From contig NZ_CP033966.1 of the NCBI RefSeq assembly GCF_003854895.1, positions 4,650,001 through 4,714,000 on the forward strand: 64,000 nt of DNA, in the 5' to 3' direction. Position 1 is the stretch's first letter. Each line of letters opens with the position of its first letter. The stretch comes from Pigmentiphaga sp. H8 (GTDB lineage Bacteria; Pseudomonadota; Gammaproteobacteria; Burkholderiales; Burkholderiaceae_B). The notes below the pieces were generated by a model. That model worked only from the letters and a program-made list of their open reading frames with translations. It was not told the DNA's origin and ran no database searches. This document shows, piece after piece, positions 11,299-21,876 of this stretch. The translations under genes and the position numbers were made by a program.

Positions 11299-11679
11299 CT
11301 AGCGTGGGTCGGGCCGGCTGCGGTCTTCCTTGATGGCCCGCCAGAGCTTGTAGGCTTGATAGGCGGCCACCGCGCCGCCGCCCAGCTTCAACAGACGGAA
11401 GACGCCGCCCAGCCGCACGCGGGCCAGCAACATCGAAGCAGCGGACGATACGATCGGATAGCGCCGCAGGAAACGCCAGGCCTGCATGGCGGTCGCCATG
11501 CCGCGGCTGCCGCCCAGGCTGGGCAGGACCGACTTGAGCACCTGCCCCGGCGTGACGGCTTCCTTGATCTGGTGCAGGTGGGCCGCCAGCTCCATGCGCT
11601 CGATGGACGACCGGGCCAGCAGCAATTCCTTGCGGGCCTCGATGTCTCCCGCCTCGCGCGCCCTGCGACGGGCGCTCAT
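11299..11679 (-). CDS. YqjK-like small protein
   Basis: A 126-residue basic protein and the last gene of a three-gene set with YqjE- and YqjD-type genes. It has a charged N-terminal helix (MSARRRAREAGDIEARKEL), a central region with weakly hydrophobic helices and a basic C-terminus. Its ATG overlaps the stop of the YqjE-like gene (TCAT at 11676-11679), so translation is coupled. Enterobacterial YqjD and its relatives bind stationary-phase ribosomes at the membrane; the role of the YqjK-position protein is unknown. Confidence 0.7.
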   Translation of the reverse strand: MSARRRAREAGDIEARKELLLARSSIERMELAAHLHQIKEAVTPGQVLKSVLPSLGGSRGMATAMQAWRFLRRYPIVSSAASMLLARVRLGGVFRLLKLGGGAVAAYQAYKLWRAIKEDRSRPDPR

Positions 11680-12089
11680 CGCGGCCCCCGGCGGCTGTCG
11701 GGGTCGGACTCGGCCACCGCGGCGAGCATGTCGCGGTCGCGTTCGAGTTCGGCCAGAGTATCCTCGAACACCAGGGGTGCATGCACGGCCTGCCGGCGCA
11801 CCATGACCAGCATGATGAGCCCGACCAGCAGATAGGCCGCCCCGACCAGCGCGATGGCCAGATGCCGGTATTCGGTATCCCAGAACACCACGACGATCAG
11901 GAACGAGAACATCATCAGGCCGAGCGTCAGGCACAGCAGGGCCGCCAGGGCGACCAGCACCATGCCCAGCAGGCGCGACTTTTCCTCGGCCAGTTCGATG
12001 GCGACGAGTTCGAGCCGGGTACGCAGGATGCCGATGGAAGTGGCAGCCAGCGCCCGGAGCGAACCCAGCAGATGCGGCGACGCGGACAC
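11676..12089 (-). CDS. Phage holin superfamily III / YqjE-like membrane protein
   Basis: A 137-residue protein with an amphipathic N-terminal helix (residues 1-40) and two strong transmembrane helices, about 42-68 (LGMVLVALAALLCLTLGLMM) and 78-98. A charged cytoplasmic tail follows. This matches the YqjE / 'phage holin family' proteins that accompany DUF883 genes in Proteobacteria. No phage genes are nearby, so it is not a holin in function. It lies between the YqjD-like and YqjK-like genes in one operon. Confidence 0.82.
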   Translation of the reverse strand: MSASPHLLGSLRALAATSIGILRTRLELVAIELAEEKSRLLGMVLVALAALLCLTLGLMMFSFLIVVVFWDTEYRHLAIALVGAAYLLVGLIMLVMVRRQAVHAPLVFEDTLAELERDRDMLAAVAESDPDSRRGPR

Positions 12090-12099
12090 GCTGCGCGTA

Positions 12100-12411
12100 T
12101 CAGCGGCGGCTGTTGACCAGCAGGCCGGCCAGGAAGCCGACCGCCGCCGCCACGCCGATGGCGCGCCAGGGATTGTCGTGCACGAAGTCGTCAGTGGCGC
12201 GGGCGGCTGCCTTGCTGCGTTCCAGCATGGAGTCCTGGACGTCCAGGAGCTTTTCGCGCGCGCGCTTGAGGGAGGTCAGGGCGCTTTCGCGGAGTTCGAC
12301 GGCGCGGTCACCGGTGCTGGAAGCGGCTTGCTTGAGCAGGTCTTCCGCGTCGTTCAGCACGACCTTGACGTCCGAGATGAGTTTTTCCTTGCCTGCGGTG
12401 CTGGTAGTCAT
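12100..12411 (-). CDS. DUF883 / ElaB-YqjD family protein
   Basis: A 103-residue protein: a long, heptad-like soluble helix (residues 10-75) rich in Asp/Glu/Lys, then a C-terminal membrane anchor (AAAVGFLAGLLVNSRR) ending in arginines. This is the layout of ElaB/YqjD/YgaM, inner-membrane proteins that bind ribosomes in stationary phase in E. coli. It is the first gene of the three-gene operon and ends 10 bases before the YqjE-like start. Confidence 0.88.
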   Translation of the reverse strand: MTTSTAGKEKLISDVKVVLNDAEDLLKQAASSTGDRAVELRESALTSLKRAREKLLDVQDSMLERSKAAARATDDFVHDNPWRAIGVAAAVGFLAGLLVNSRR

Positions 12412-12541
12412 CGTGTTGCGCTCCCTGCGTTGTTTTTACGATTGGACGATCCGATGATAGCAGTCGCCCCCGCATACCGGAACCCTTGCATCCGGAGGGC
12501 AGCATCGGGTAACACCTGCAACCCCGCGCTTGCATCCTGCA

Positions 12542-13948
12542 TCACTGGCTGGCCAGCCACGCGATAAGCTTGTCGTTGAAGCCGTTGGCTTGCTGCGCAC
12601 GTTCGTCGTTGACCACGCTGACCACCAGGTAGCGGCGCCCGCTGGCCGCCAGCACGTAGCCGGCCAGGGCCCGCACGTCGCGCAGCGACCCGCTTTTCAG
12701 GTGCGCGAGGCCCGCCGCATCGGAGTCGCGCATGCGGCGGCGCACCGTTCCGTCCATGCCCGAAATGGCCAGCGAGGAAACGAACTCCGGCATGACCGGC
12801 GAACGCCACGCGGCGGCCAGGAGCCGCGCCAGGCTGTCGGCCGAGATCCGGCCGTCGCGGGACAGCCCCGAGCCGTTGTCCAGCACCAGCTCGGGCAGCG
12901 TCAGGCCCCGCGCGGCCAGGATCCCGTCCACCGCGCGATCGCCGCTGGCCACGGTGGCCGGGCCCGGCTCGTACGCGGCGCCCAGCGTCAGCAGCAGCAG
13001 GCGGGCCATGACGTTGTTGCTCTGTTTGTTGATATGCCGCACGACCTCGGCCAGCGACGGCGAATCGTGGGTGGCGAACAGCACGGCATCGCCCGGCACG
13101 CCGCCCTCGCGTATCCGGCCCGCCAGGCTGCCGCCCATTTCCTGCCAGAGCACGCGAAAGACCGCCTCGGCATGCCGCGGCTGGGACAGTGCCAGCCGGT
13201 ACAGGCTGAACTCGCCGCAGCCCCCCGATACGGTTCCCGCCACGCGCAGCGACACGCCGGACGAGGTCAGGAACGGCTCGGTCTGCACCACGGGCGAACC
13301 GGGGCACGGATTGTCCGACCATTTCAGTCCGCCCTCGACCTTGACGCCGGGCAGGGCCGGGTCCAGGGTCACCCGCCAGTGCCTGCTGCGCAGGTCCGGG
13401 GTGAACAGCAGGCGCACCGCGCCGAAGCCCACCATCCAGGCGTCGGGACTGGCGTTGTAGGGCCGCGAGGGATCGCCGTCGAAGGCGCCGGGATCGATCG
13501 CCACCGGCCCGAATACCGAGCGGTCCACGACCAGTTCCGGGATCCTGCGCACGCCGCGCACGCGCAGCTCGCGCAGCAGCTGCCAGAGGTCTTCCAGCTT
13601 GAAGAAGGGATCGCCGCTGGCGCGCAGGTACAGCGGACCGGACAGGACGCCGTCGGCCGAGATCGTGGTGCCCGGCTCCACCAGCAGCTGGGTGCGCCAG
13701 ATATGCGCGGGCCCCAGGCTGTCCAGGGCGGCGAAGGTGGTCACCAGCTTCATGACCGAGGCGGGGTTGCGCGGCTGCCCGGCGTTGACCGAGACCATGC
13801 GCGGGCCATCGACCGGTTCGACCACCACCGACAGCGCGCTCTCGGGCAACCCCGTGGCGGCCCAGGCCGCCGACAATTCCGCGGGCAGGTCCTGCGCCCG
13901 CGCCATGGTGAATGCCAGGCAGGCGCACACTGCCGCCGCGGCCCGCAT
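12542..13948 (-). CDS. dacB: D-alanyl-D-alanine carboxypeptidase/endopeptidase (PBP4)
   Basis: A 468-residue class C penicillin-binding protein that trims peptide stems and cross-links of peptidoglycan in the periplasm. Seen are a signal peptide (MRAAAAVCACLAFTMARAQ), the nucleophile motif Ser64-Val-Met-Lys67 in NPASVMKLVTT, the SxN-type motif in NKQSNNVMARLL, and the KSG-type motif in HLKSGSLRDVRALAGYV. An in-frame ATG at 14029 would add 27 residues before the signal peptide, so 13948 is preferred. It is a single-gene unit. Confidence 0.93.
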   Translation of the reverse strand: MRAAAAVCACLAFTMARAQDLPAELSAAWAATGLPESALSVVVEPVDGPRMVSVNAGQPRNPASVMKLVTTFAALDSLGPAHIWRTQLLVEPGTTISADGVLSGPLYLRASGDPFFKLEDLWQLLRELRVRGVRRIPELVVDRSVFGPVAIDPGAFDGDPSRPYNASPDAWMVGFGAVRLLFTPDLRSRHWRVTLDPALPGVKVEGGLKWSDNPCPGSPVVQTEPFLTSSGVSLRVAGTVSGGCGEFSLYRLALSQPRHAEAVFRVLWQEMGGSLAGRIREGGVPGDAVLFATHDSPSLAEVVRHINKQSNNVMARLLLLTLGAAYEPGPATVASGDRAVDGILAARGLTLPELVLDNGSGLSRDGRISADSLARLLAAAWRSPVMPEFVSSLAISGMDGTVRRRMRDSDAAGLAHLKSGSLRDVRALAGYVLAASGRRYLVVSVVNDERAQQANGFNDKLIAWLASQ

Positions 13949-14108
13949 CCATGCGCCGGGCCTGCCCCCGGCTCTTCCCGTCCCGCGCCGGCCCTCGGCC
14001 ACGCCGGCTCGCGCGCCACTCTGCAACAACGCCTGCCCCCTTGTTCCCGTTCCGTGGTTCGAACAGGCTAGAGCATAACGGTTCCCGGCGCGGCCGCCGG
14101 CATGCCGC

Positions 14109-15695
14109 TCAATGATGGAGCGAGGCCTCGTAGCGCACCAGCAACTGGCGCATGTCGCCCACCGTGCCCTTGAGCGCCTCGGTGGCCTGGGCCAGCGAGG
14201 CGACCGAGGCGGAGGTGCGTTCCACTTCGCCCGAGATGCCTTCCATGCTGTCGGCGACTTCCTGCGACGCCGCCGACTGCTGCTGCAACATGCCGGAAAT
14301 GTCGCGCGCCCGCTCCACCACCAGCGACGACGAATGGCGCACCCGTTCGAAGAAGCCGGCGCTTTCGCGGATCTGCTCGCCGCTGTATTGCACCGAGGCC
14401 ACCGCGTCCTGCATGGAGGTCGAAGTCTCGGTGGCGAAGCGGGTGATGGCCTGGAGCGCGTGGCCGATGTCGCCCGTGCTGCCGGCCGTGCGATCGGACA
14501 GGGTGCGCACTTCCTCGGCCACGACGCCGAAGCCGCGGCCGTTCTCGCCCGCGCGGGCGGCCTCGATGGCCGCGTTCAACGACAACAGGCGGGTCTGGTT
14601 GGCGATCTCGCTGATGGCCTGGGTCACGCCGGAAATGGTCGAGACCAGGTCGTGCAGCGAGCCTATCTGTTCGTTGGTGCGGCCGACGGCCTTGGCCACG
14701 GAATCCGTGCCGCGCACCGAATCGCCGATCTTGGCCTCGGCCGTATCGACCTCGCTCAGGGCCGACTCGGACAAGGACAGGGCCGTGCCCGTGTGCTGCG
14801 ACGCTTCGCGGATGGCCACGCTCATCTGCTCGACCGCCGCCGCGATGCGGGTCAGGCGGTCGCGCTGCTCGTCGATGACCTGCCGGATCGCGGCGATCTC
14901 GCCGTTGACGCGGTCGGCGTTGCCATCCACCGCCTGCGCGACCTGCAGCACGTCGCACAGCGTGGAACGCAGGTGGATGCGGGTCGATTCGATACGCATG
15001 GGCAGGCCGCCCAGATCGAACTGATGACGACCTTCCACGGCCACCGACAGCATACCCTCGCCCATCGCGGCCAGCGTGCGGTCGACACGGCGCAGCGGCG
15101 CCCAGACCCGGTACCGCCACACCGCCGCGGCGGCACCCGCCACCGCGACCTGCCCCAGCATCCAGCCCCAGTGGGGCAGCAGCCAGGCACCCAGCGCCAT
15201 GCCCAGCGACAGGACGGCCACGCCCGCGCCCCAGGGGGTGGGCGCGTGCCACCAGCGCGGACGCGGCGTGGCGGGGAATTTCACCTTGCCCGCCGACACG
15301 TCGGCATGCAGGGCCTGGGCGGACGCCACCTCGGCGCGGTCGGGCGCGCTGCGCACCGACATGTAGCCGACGTGCCTGCCGTTCTCGTACAGTGGCGTGA
15401 CGTAGGCCTCGACCCAATAGAAGCCGCCATCCTTGCAGCGGTTCTTGACCGTCGCCCGCCAGGGCTGGCCGCGCTTGATGGTCTGCCAGAGGTCGGCGAA
15501 GGCCTCGGGCGGCATGTCGGGATGCCGGACGATGTTGTGGGGCTGGCCGATGAGTTCATCGCGCGAGAAGCCGCTGACTTCGATGAACGCGGGGTTCGCA
15601 TAGGTGATGCGCCCCTTCAGGTCGGTGGTGGTCACCACGGGGCGGCTTTTCTCGACGAAGCGCTCGAGCGACGTGACGGGCAGATTCTTGCGCAT
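14109..15695 (-). CDS. PAS-domain methyl-accepting chemotaxis protein (Aer-like)
   Basis: A 528-residue chemoreceptor. Residues about 15-115 are a cytoplasmic PAS domain of the Aer type (TYANPAFIEVSGFSRDEL, HPDMPPEAFADLW, WRATVKNRCKDGGFYWVEAY). Two adjacent transmembrane helices at about 150-195 follow with almost no periplasmic loop. Then come a HAMP-like linker and the signalling domain with the hairpin core ISEIANQTRLLSLNAAIEAA. Such proteins report redox or energy state rather than external ligands. No che genes are near. ATG 15695 (MRKNLPVTSLERF) matches the family start. Confidence 0.92.
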   Translation of the reverse strand: MRKNLPVTSLERFVEKSRPVVTTTDLKGRITYANPAFIEVSGFSRDELIGQPHNIVRHPDMPPEAFADLWQTIKRGQPWRATVKNRCKDGGFYWVEAYVTPLYENGRHVGYMSVRSAPDRAEVASAQALHADVSAGKVKFPATPRPRWWHAPTPWGAGVAVLSLGMALGAWLLPHWGWMLGQVAVAGAAAAVWRYRVWAPLRRVDRTLAAMGEGMLSVAVEGRHQFDLGGLPMRIESTRIHLRSTLCDVLQVAQAVDGNADRVNGEIAAIRQVIDEQRDRLTRIAAAVEQMSVAIREASQHTGTALSLSESALSEVDTAEAKIGDSVRGTDSVAKAVGRTNEQIGSLHDLVSTISGVTQAISEIANQTRLLSLNAAIEAARAGENGRGFGVVAEEVRTLSDRTAGSTGDIGHALQAITRFATETSTSMQDAVASVQYSGEQIRESAGFFERVRHSSSLVVERARDISGMLQQQSAASQEVADSMEGISGEVERTSASVASLAQATEALKGTVGDMRQLLVRYEASLHH

Positions 15696-15829
15696 GACTC
15701 TTGGTATGGACAACGACTCATGACGGTTGACGGCACCAAGGTCGCCGGACTTTAGGACTATTTGCCGATCGGCCCCGCGCCGCCCCACTACAATCCCGGA
15801 TGATTCCCTCGAGAGCCTAGGAGCAGCCC

Positions 15830-16936
<1,107 letters not shown>

Positions 16937-16957
16937 TCAAGGCCGCAAGGATTCCAC

Positions 16958-17803
16958 ATGCCCGAACTGATCAGCCTGCACCAGTGCTTCGGCGGCCAGC
17001 AGCGTTTCTACCGCCACGACTCCTCCGCCATCGGCCTGCCGATGCGTTTCTCGGTCTTCCTGCCCACGCACGCCGAGGCGGGGCCCGTGCCGGTGCTGTT
17101 CTACCTGGCCGGACTGACCTGCACCGAGGAAACCTTCATGATCAAGGCCGGCGCGCAGCGGTTCGCGCAGCAGCACGGCATCATGCTGGTGACGCCGGAT
17201 ACCAGCCCGCGCGGCGCGGGCCTGCCGGGCGAAACCGACAGCTGGGATTTCGGTGCCGGCGCCGGTTTCTACCTGGACGCGACCCAGGCGCCCTGGGATC
17301 GCCACTACCGGATGTACAGCTACATCGTGGACGAGCTGTTCGGGCTGGTGACCTCCGAACTGCCGGGCGATCCGGCACGCGCCGGCATCTTCGGCCACTC
17401 CATGGGCGGCCATGGCGCGCTTGTGCTGGCCCTGCGCAATCCGGACAAGTTCCGCTCGGTGTCGGCCTTCGCTCCCATCGCCCATCCGGTCGATTGCCCC
17501 TGGGGCCACAAGGCCTTCGGCAACTATCTCGGCCCCGACCGCGAAACCTGGAAGCGGTACGACGCGACCGAGTTGATGCGGACCGCGCGCCAGCCCTTCC
17601 CCGGCGGCATCCTGGTCGATCAGGGGCTGGCCGACCAGTTCCTGGAGCCGCAGTTGCGGCCCGAGGCCTTCGAGGCCGCCTGCCGCGACGCCGGCCAGCC
17701 GCTGGAGCTGCGCCGCCACGCGGGCTACGACCACGGCTACTACTTCATCTCGACGTTCATGGAGGACCACATGGCCTTCCATGCCAAGGCGCTGGGCGCC
17801 TGA
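16958..17803 (+). CDS. frmB: S-formylglutathione hydrolase
   Basis: A 281-residue alpha/beta hydrolase (esterase D family) that releases formate and glutathione, the second step of formaldehyde detoxification. The nucleophile elbow is GHSMGGHG with Ser148; LAGLTCTEETFM forms the oxyanion region; GYDHGYYFISTF holds the catalytic His. It follows frmA with a 21-base gap and its stop is 3 bases from the convergent histidine kinase stop. No FrmR-type repressor is adjacent. Confidence 0.96.
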   Translation: MPELISLHQCFGGQQRFYRHDSSAIGLPMRFSVFLPTHAEAGPVPVLFYLAGLTCTEETFMIKAGAQRFAQQHGIMLVTPDTSPRGAGLPGETDSWDFGAGAGFYLDATQAPWDRHYRMYSYIVDELFGLVTSELPGDPARAGIFGHSMGGHGALVLALRNPDKFRSVSAFAPIAHPVDCPWGHKAFGNYLGPDRETWKRYDATELMRTARQPFPGGILVDQGLADQFLEPQLRPEAFEAACRDAGQPLELRRHAGYDHGYYFISTFMEDHMAFHAKALGA

Positions 17804-17806
17804 GCC

Positions 17807-19120
17807 TCAGGACACCACCAGCGCCGCCCCTTCCCCGAAGCACAGCAGGAAGCGAGTGCCCCGGTGCTGTTCGTCGGTGCTGGACGCCACGGTAAGCCGC
17901 CAGCCCTGGATGTCGCACACCCGCTTGGCGATCGCCAATCCGAGCCCCCGCTGGACGCCCGCGTCCCCGGCCACGGGCACCTGGCTGTCGCGCAGGCGGC
18001 CGCTGTAGTAGCGCTCGAACACGAACGGCTGGTCGGCGGCGGGAATGCCGGGACCGTTGTCGGCCAGGGCCAGGCACTCCCCGGTCCAGGTCGCGGTCAG
18101 CACGGCGGGGGCCGCGTGGTCGATGGCATTGCGCACCAGGTTGCGCAGCACGATCAGAAGGCCGTAGCGGTCCAGCGTGGCCATGGCCGCCTCGGGCACC
18201 TCGTTGACCAGGACCAGGCCGGCGCGGTGCGCGCGCTCGGCCAGGCCGCTCCAGGCGTCGTCCAGGCAGGCCCGGAGCGCGACTTCCGTGCGCGGCCCCG
18301 CCTGCGCGCTGCTGATGGCGCGCGCCGTCTCGAGCGTGGAGGCGATCTCGTCCACCGCGCTGACGATGCGCGTCAGGCGCAGCCCGGCCTGCGCGGACGG
18401 CTCGGACTCCAGGGCGATCAGTTCGGCGTCGGTCCGGATGCTGGTCAGCGGCGTGCGGATCTCGTGGCTGAGGTTGGCCGAGAACTCGCGCTCCTGGGCG
18501 ATGGATTGGTCCACCTTGTCCTGCATGCGGTTGAAGGCCTCGATCAGTCGGCCCGCCTCGTCGCTGCGCATGACTTTCATGCCCGGGCTGCCAGGCGCCC
18601 ACGACTCGATGCGATCGGTCACCTCCACCATCGAGCCGACCACGCGGCCGGCCAGCGCGCGGGCGGTCCAGTATCCCAGCAGCGTGCATGCCAGCCAGAG
18701 CCCCAGCAGGATGGCGCCGAACTCGTAGACCCGGTGCTCGTTGTCGGTCGCATCGTAGCGCAGGTACACCCGCCCTTTCGCCGAATCGGCCACCGCCACG
18801 TGCCAGACCTCGCCCTCGGTGTTGAGCTGGTACTGCCCGGGGCCCAGCCGGGACAGCACGCGCGGCACGTCGCCGTTCGTTCCCACCCATGCATGCAGGC
18901 TGGGGCCGAGCAGGATGTCGCCGCCGGTCCAGACCATTTCGCCGGCCTCGAGGCGATGCACCAGGCGCTCGGCCTCGGTCAGCACGATCTGGTCGACGAT
19001 GCGGTCTTCCTGCCTGTCCAGCACCAGATAGGCGACGATGGCCTGCACCGCCACGAACAAGGCGATGGCCAGTGTCAGCGCCCAGATGACCCGCTGCTTG
19101 AGCATGGCGGGACCGGCCAT
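17807..19120 (-). CDS. Sensor histidine kinase
   Basis: A 437-residue inner-membrane kinase with a first transmembrane helix at about 8-30, a short periplasmic sensor to about 130, and a second helix near 135-155. A HAMP segment follows, then the H-box SANLSHEIRTPLTS (His219), the N-box LRNLVRNAIDHA, and a G-box ADNGPGIP. The start at 19120 overlaps the response regulator stop by one base (TGATG arrangement); ATG 19105 is an alternative. The signal is unknown. Placement divergent to ggt suggests, but does not show, control of ggt. Confidence 0.93.
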   Translation of the reverse strand: MAGPAMLKQRVIWALTLAIALFVAVQAIVAYLVLDRQEDRIVDQIVLTEAERLVHRLEAGEMVWTGGDILLGPSLHAWVGTNGDVPRVLSRLGPGQYQLNTEGEVWHVAVADSAKGRVYLRYDATDNEHRVYEFGAILLGLWLACTLLGYWTARALAGRVVGSMVEVTDRIESWAPGSPGMKVMRSDEAGRLIEAFNRMQDKVDQSIAQEREFSANLSHEIRTPLTSIRTDAELIALESEPSAQAGLRLTRIVSAVDEIASTLETARAISSAQAGPRTEVALRACLDDAWSGLAERAHRAGLVLVNEVPEAAMATLDRYGLLIVLRNLVRNAIDHAAPAVLTATWTGECLALADNGPGIPAADQPFVFERYYSGRLRDSQVPVAGDAGVQRGLGLAIAKRVCDIQGWRLTVASSTDEQHRGTRFLLCFGEGAALVVS

Positions 19121-19818
19121 CAGTCGCGCCCCGGGCCGCCGGACAGGCGATACCCCACGCCGTGCACGGTCTCCAGCCCATCGAAGCCTGCTTCGGACAA
19201 GGCCTTGCGCAGCAGATGGATCTGGCTGCGCAAGGCATCCTTTTCCGGTACGTCGGTGCCCCACAGGGCGCTCTCCAGGTCGGCGCGCGACACTACCCGG
19301 CCGGGATCGCGGATCAGCACCTCGACGATGCGGCTGGCCTTGGGCGTGAGCCGCACCGGCCGCTCCGCCACGTGCACTTCGCGGGTGCGGGCATCGTAGG
19401 ACAGCGCGCCGAAACGCCGCACCGGATTGGCGACCTGGCCCGAGGCGCGGTTGAGCAAGGCGCGCACGCGCGCCTCGACCTCGGCCAGCGCGTAGGGCTT
19501 GGTGACGTAGTCGTCGGCGCCATGGGCGAAGGCGTCGAGCTTCTGCTGCAGTTCGTCGCGCGCCGTCAGCAGCAGCACGGGCGTGGCCTGATGCAGCTCC
19601 GCGCGCAGGCGATGCAGCACCGTGACCCCGTCCAGCCCGGGCAGGCCTATATCGAGCAGGACGGCATCGAAGCCGTCGGACCCGAGCCGATACAGCGCGG
19701 ACGGGCCGTCGTAGGCGACGTCGACGACGTAGCCCTTGGCCTCGAAATAGGCGCACAGATTGGCCGAGATCGTCATGTCGTCTTCGACGACGAGCACGCG
19801 GGGATGGGGCGTCTTCAT
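19120..19818 (-). CDS. OmpR/PhoB family response regulator
   Basis: A 232-residue two-domain regulator. The receiver domain (1-120) shows the acidic pair VVEDD, the phospho-acceptor Asp56 in LLDIGLPGLDG, Thr in LLLTARD and Lys in DYVTKPY. The C-terminal winged helix (about 135-230) is of the OmpR type (RLTPKASRIVEVL, HGVGYRL). It is transcribed first, with the histidine kinase gene overlapping its stop. ATG 19818 begins at the usual point just before the first beta strand. Confidence 0.94.
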   Translation of the reverse strand: MKTPHPRVLVVEDDMTISANLCAYFEAKGYVVDVAYDGPSALYRLGSDGFDAVLLDIGLPGLDGVTVLHRLRAELHQATPVLLLTARDELQQKLDAFAHGADDYVTKPYALAEVEARVRALLNRASGQVANPVRRFGALSYDARTREVHVAERPVRLTPKASRIVEVLIRDPGRVVSRADLESALWGTDVPEKDALRSQIHLLRKALSEAGFDGLETVHGVGYRLSGGPGRD

Positions 19819-19922
19819 GAAACCGGAGGAAGGACGGGTGTCCAAGTGTAAGCCGCTTTGCCGCGGCCGATGGTAAGGTCGCGGTCTGGCCGGCCCCAGG
19901 CCATCGCAAGGAAGCTTCATCC

Positions 19923-21695
19923 ATGACATCGTTCGTCCGCGCATCGCGCCTGCTCTGGCTGGCCTGCGTCGCGCTCGCCTCGGCGGTCCGGGCCGCCGTG
20001 CCCGACCCGGGCATCGACGCCAACCCCGAGGCGCAGACCGCCTACCAGCCCAAGCAGGCCGTCATGAGCCGCCACTTCATGGCGGCCACCGCCCACCCGC
20101 TCGCCACGCAGGCTGCCTATCGCGTGCTCGAGCGCGGCGGCAGCGCCGTCGACGCGGCCATCGCCGCGCAGATGATGCTGGGCCTGGTCGAGCCGCAATC
20201 CTCCGGGCTCGGGGGCGGAGCCTTCCTGGTCCACTACGACGCCCGCCAGGACCGGGTCACGGTATTCGATGGCCGCGAGACGGCCCCGGCCGCCGCGAAC
20301 GATGAGCGCTTCATGCGGGGCGACCGGCCCATGCGCTTCGCCTTTGCCGTCGACAGCGGCAAGTCGGTCGGCGTCCCGGGCCTGCTGCGGGCGCTGGAAC
20401 TGGCGCACCGCCAGCATGGCAAGCTGCCCTGGCCGTCGCTGTTCGACGACGCCATCGACCGCGCGCGGCACGGCTTCCCGGTCTCGCAGCGCCTGGCCGC
20501 GCTGCTGCGCGACAACCAGCGTCTGGCTGCCCAGCCCGCCGCCCGCGCCTACTTCTTCCACCCCGACGGCTCGGCCCTGCGCGAGGGCGAACGGCTGCGC
20601 AATCCCGAACTCGCCCGCACGATGACGCGCATCGCCCGCGAGGGCGCCGACGCCTTCTACCGCGGACCGCTGGCCCGCGCCATGGTCGAGGCGGTACGCG
20701 CCCATGCGCGGCCCGGCGACCTGTCGACCGAAGACCTGGCGCGCTACCAGGCGCGCGAACGCGCCGCGCTGTGCGGCTCCTACCGGACCTATGTGGTGTG
20801 CGGCGCCCCGCCGCCCGGGTCCGGGGGACTGGCCGTGCTGCAGATGCTGGCGCTGCTGGACGCCACGCCCATCGCCCGGGCCCGGCCCGAATCGCTTGCC
20901 GCGGTGCATTACTTTTCCGAGGCGGGACGGCTGGCCTATGCCGATCGCGACCGCTACGTGGCCGATCCCGATTTCGTGGACGTGCCGGTGGCCGCCCTGC
21001 TGGATCCGGCCTACCTGGCCCGGCGCGCGGCGCTGATCTCGGCCGACCGTTCGATGGGCCGGGCCTTGCCGGGCGAACCCGTGCGCGGCGCGCTGGCCCG
21101 CCATGGCGTCGACGACACGCCCGCGCTGCCCTCGACCACCCACCTGTCCATCGTCGATGCCCAGGGGAACGCGGTGGCCATGACGTCCACGATCGAGCAG
21201 GCCTTCGGCAGCAAGATCCTCGTGGGCGGCTTCCTGCTCAACAATGAATTGACCGACTTCGCGCTGTCGCCGCGCGACGACCATGGCGTGCCGGTGGCCA
21301 ACCGGGTCGAGCCCGGCAAGCGCCCGCGCAGCACCATGGCGCCCACCATCGTGCTGCGCGCAGGCGGCGAGGTCCCGCGGCTGCGGCTGGTGGCGGGTTC
21401 GCCGGGCGGCAGCGCCATCGCCAACTACGTGGCCCAGACGCTGCTGGCCAATCTGACGTGGGGCCTGGACATCCAGACCGCCATCGACCTGCCGCACTAC
21501 GGCAGCCGCAACCATGCCACGGAACTGGAAAGCGATACCCGCCTGGAAAGCCTGGTCCCCGCGCTGCGCGCCATGGGGCACCCCGTGGCCGTCTCGGCCA
21601 TGCCCAGCGGCCTGCACGGCATCGAGGTCCTGAGCAACGGACTGCTGCGGGCCGGCGCCGATCCGCGGCGCGAAGGCACCGCATCGGGGCGCTAG
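19923..21695 (+). CDS. ggt: Gamma-glutamyltransferase
   Basis: A 590-residue Ntn-hydrolase precursor exported by an N-terminal signal (about residues 1-26, ending in VRAAVP). It cleaves glutathione and other gamma-glutamyl compounds in the periplasm after self-processing at the catalytic Thr405 (STTHLSIVDAQGNAVAMTST). Other landmarks are SSGLGGGAFLVHYDA, the Arg region DGRETAP, and the GSPGGSAIANYV loop. It starts 104 bases from the divergent two-component system. Proximity to the frm genes is notable because both handle glutathione conjugates. Confidence 0.95.
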   Translation: MTSFVRASRLLWLACVALASAVRAAVPDPGIDANPEAQTAYQPKQAVMSRHFMAATAHPLATQAAYRVLERGGSAVDAAIAAQMMLGLVEPQSSGLGGGAFLVHYDARQDRVTVFDGRETAPAAANDERFMRGDRPMRFAFAVDSGKSVGVPGLLRALELAHRQHGKLPWPSLFDDAIDRARHGFPVSQRLAALLRDNQRLAAQPAARAYFFHPDGSALREGERLRNPELARTMTRIAREGADAFYRGPLARAMVEAVRAHARPGDLSTEDLARYQARERAALCGSYRTYVVCGAPPPGSGGLAVLQMLALLDATPIARARPESLAAVHYFSEAGRLAYADRDRYVADPDFVDVPVAALLDPAYLARRAALISADRSMGRALPGEPVRGALARHGVDDTPALPSTTHLSIVDAQGNAVAMTSTIEQAFGSKILVGGFLLNNELTDFALSPRDDHGVPVANRVEPGKRPRSTMAPTIVLRAGGEVPRLRLVAGSPGGSAIANYVAQTLLANLTWGLDIQTAIDLPHYGSRNHATELESDTRLESLVPALRAMGHPVAVSAMPSGLHGIEVLSNGLLRAGADPRREGTASGR

Positions 21696-21876
21696 GCGCG
21701 CGCCCCAACCGGGCGCCGGGGAACCAATTTGGTGAAAATGGCGTCCATTCTGGTCCGGTTGGCGCCGCATGGCTACATCCAGTAGTACATGTATGCCGCC
21801 GGAGCCCCCTAGGGGCGGCCATACCCTCTAGAATCTCCGTTTCAGCATTCCAGGCCACGCCGGACGTCCAAGATCC
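21696..21876 (+). promoter_or_regulatory. Intergenic region between ggt and opgG with palindromes
   Basis: 181 bases holding several short palindromes: TACATGTA at 21786-21793 and CCCCTAGGGG at 21806-21815. The latter overlaps a GCCGCC/GGCGGC pair (21795-21800 and 21814-21819) that could form a stem without a following T-run. The region probably contains the opgGH promoter; a ggt terminator is possible. Confidence 0.35.

Noticed and set aside
11676..12089. Prophage remnant suggested by the 'holin' family match
   Set aside because: No other phage genes nearby; the gene order YqjD-YqjE-YqjK is a standard chromosomal set.
17799..17811. CCTGAG-C-CTCAGG palindrome spanning the frmB and histidine kinase stops
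   Set aside because: Six-base arms with a one-base centre cannot form a useful RNA hairpin; the symmetry follows from two facing stop codons.
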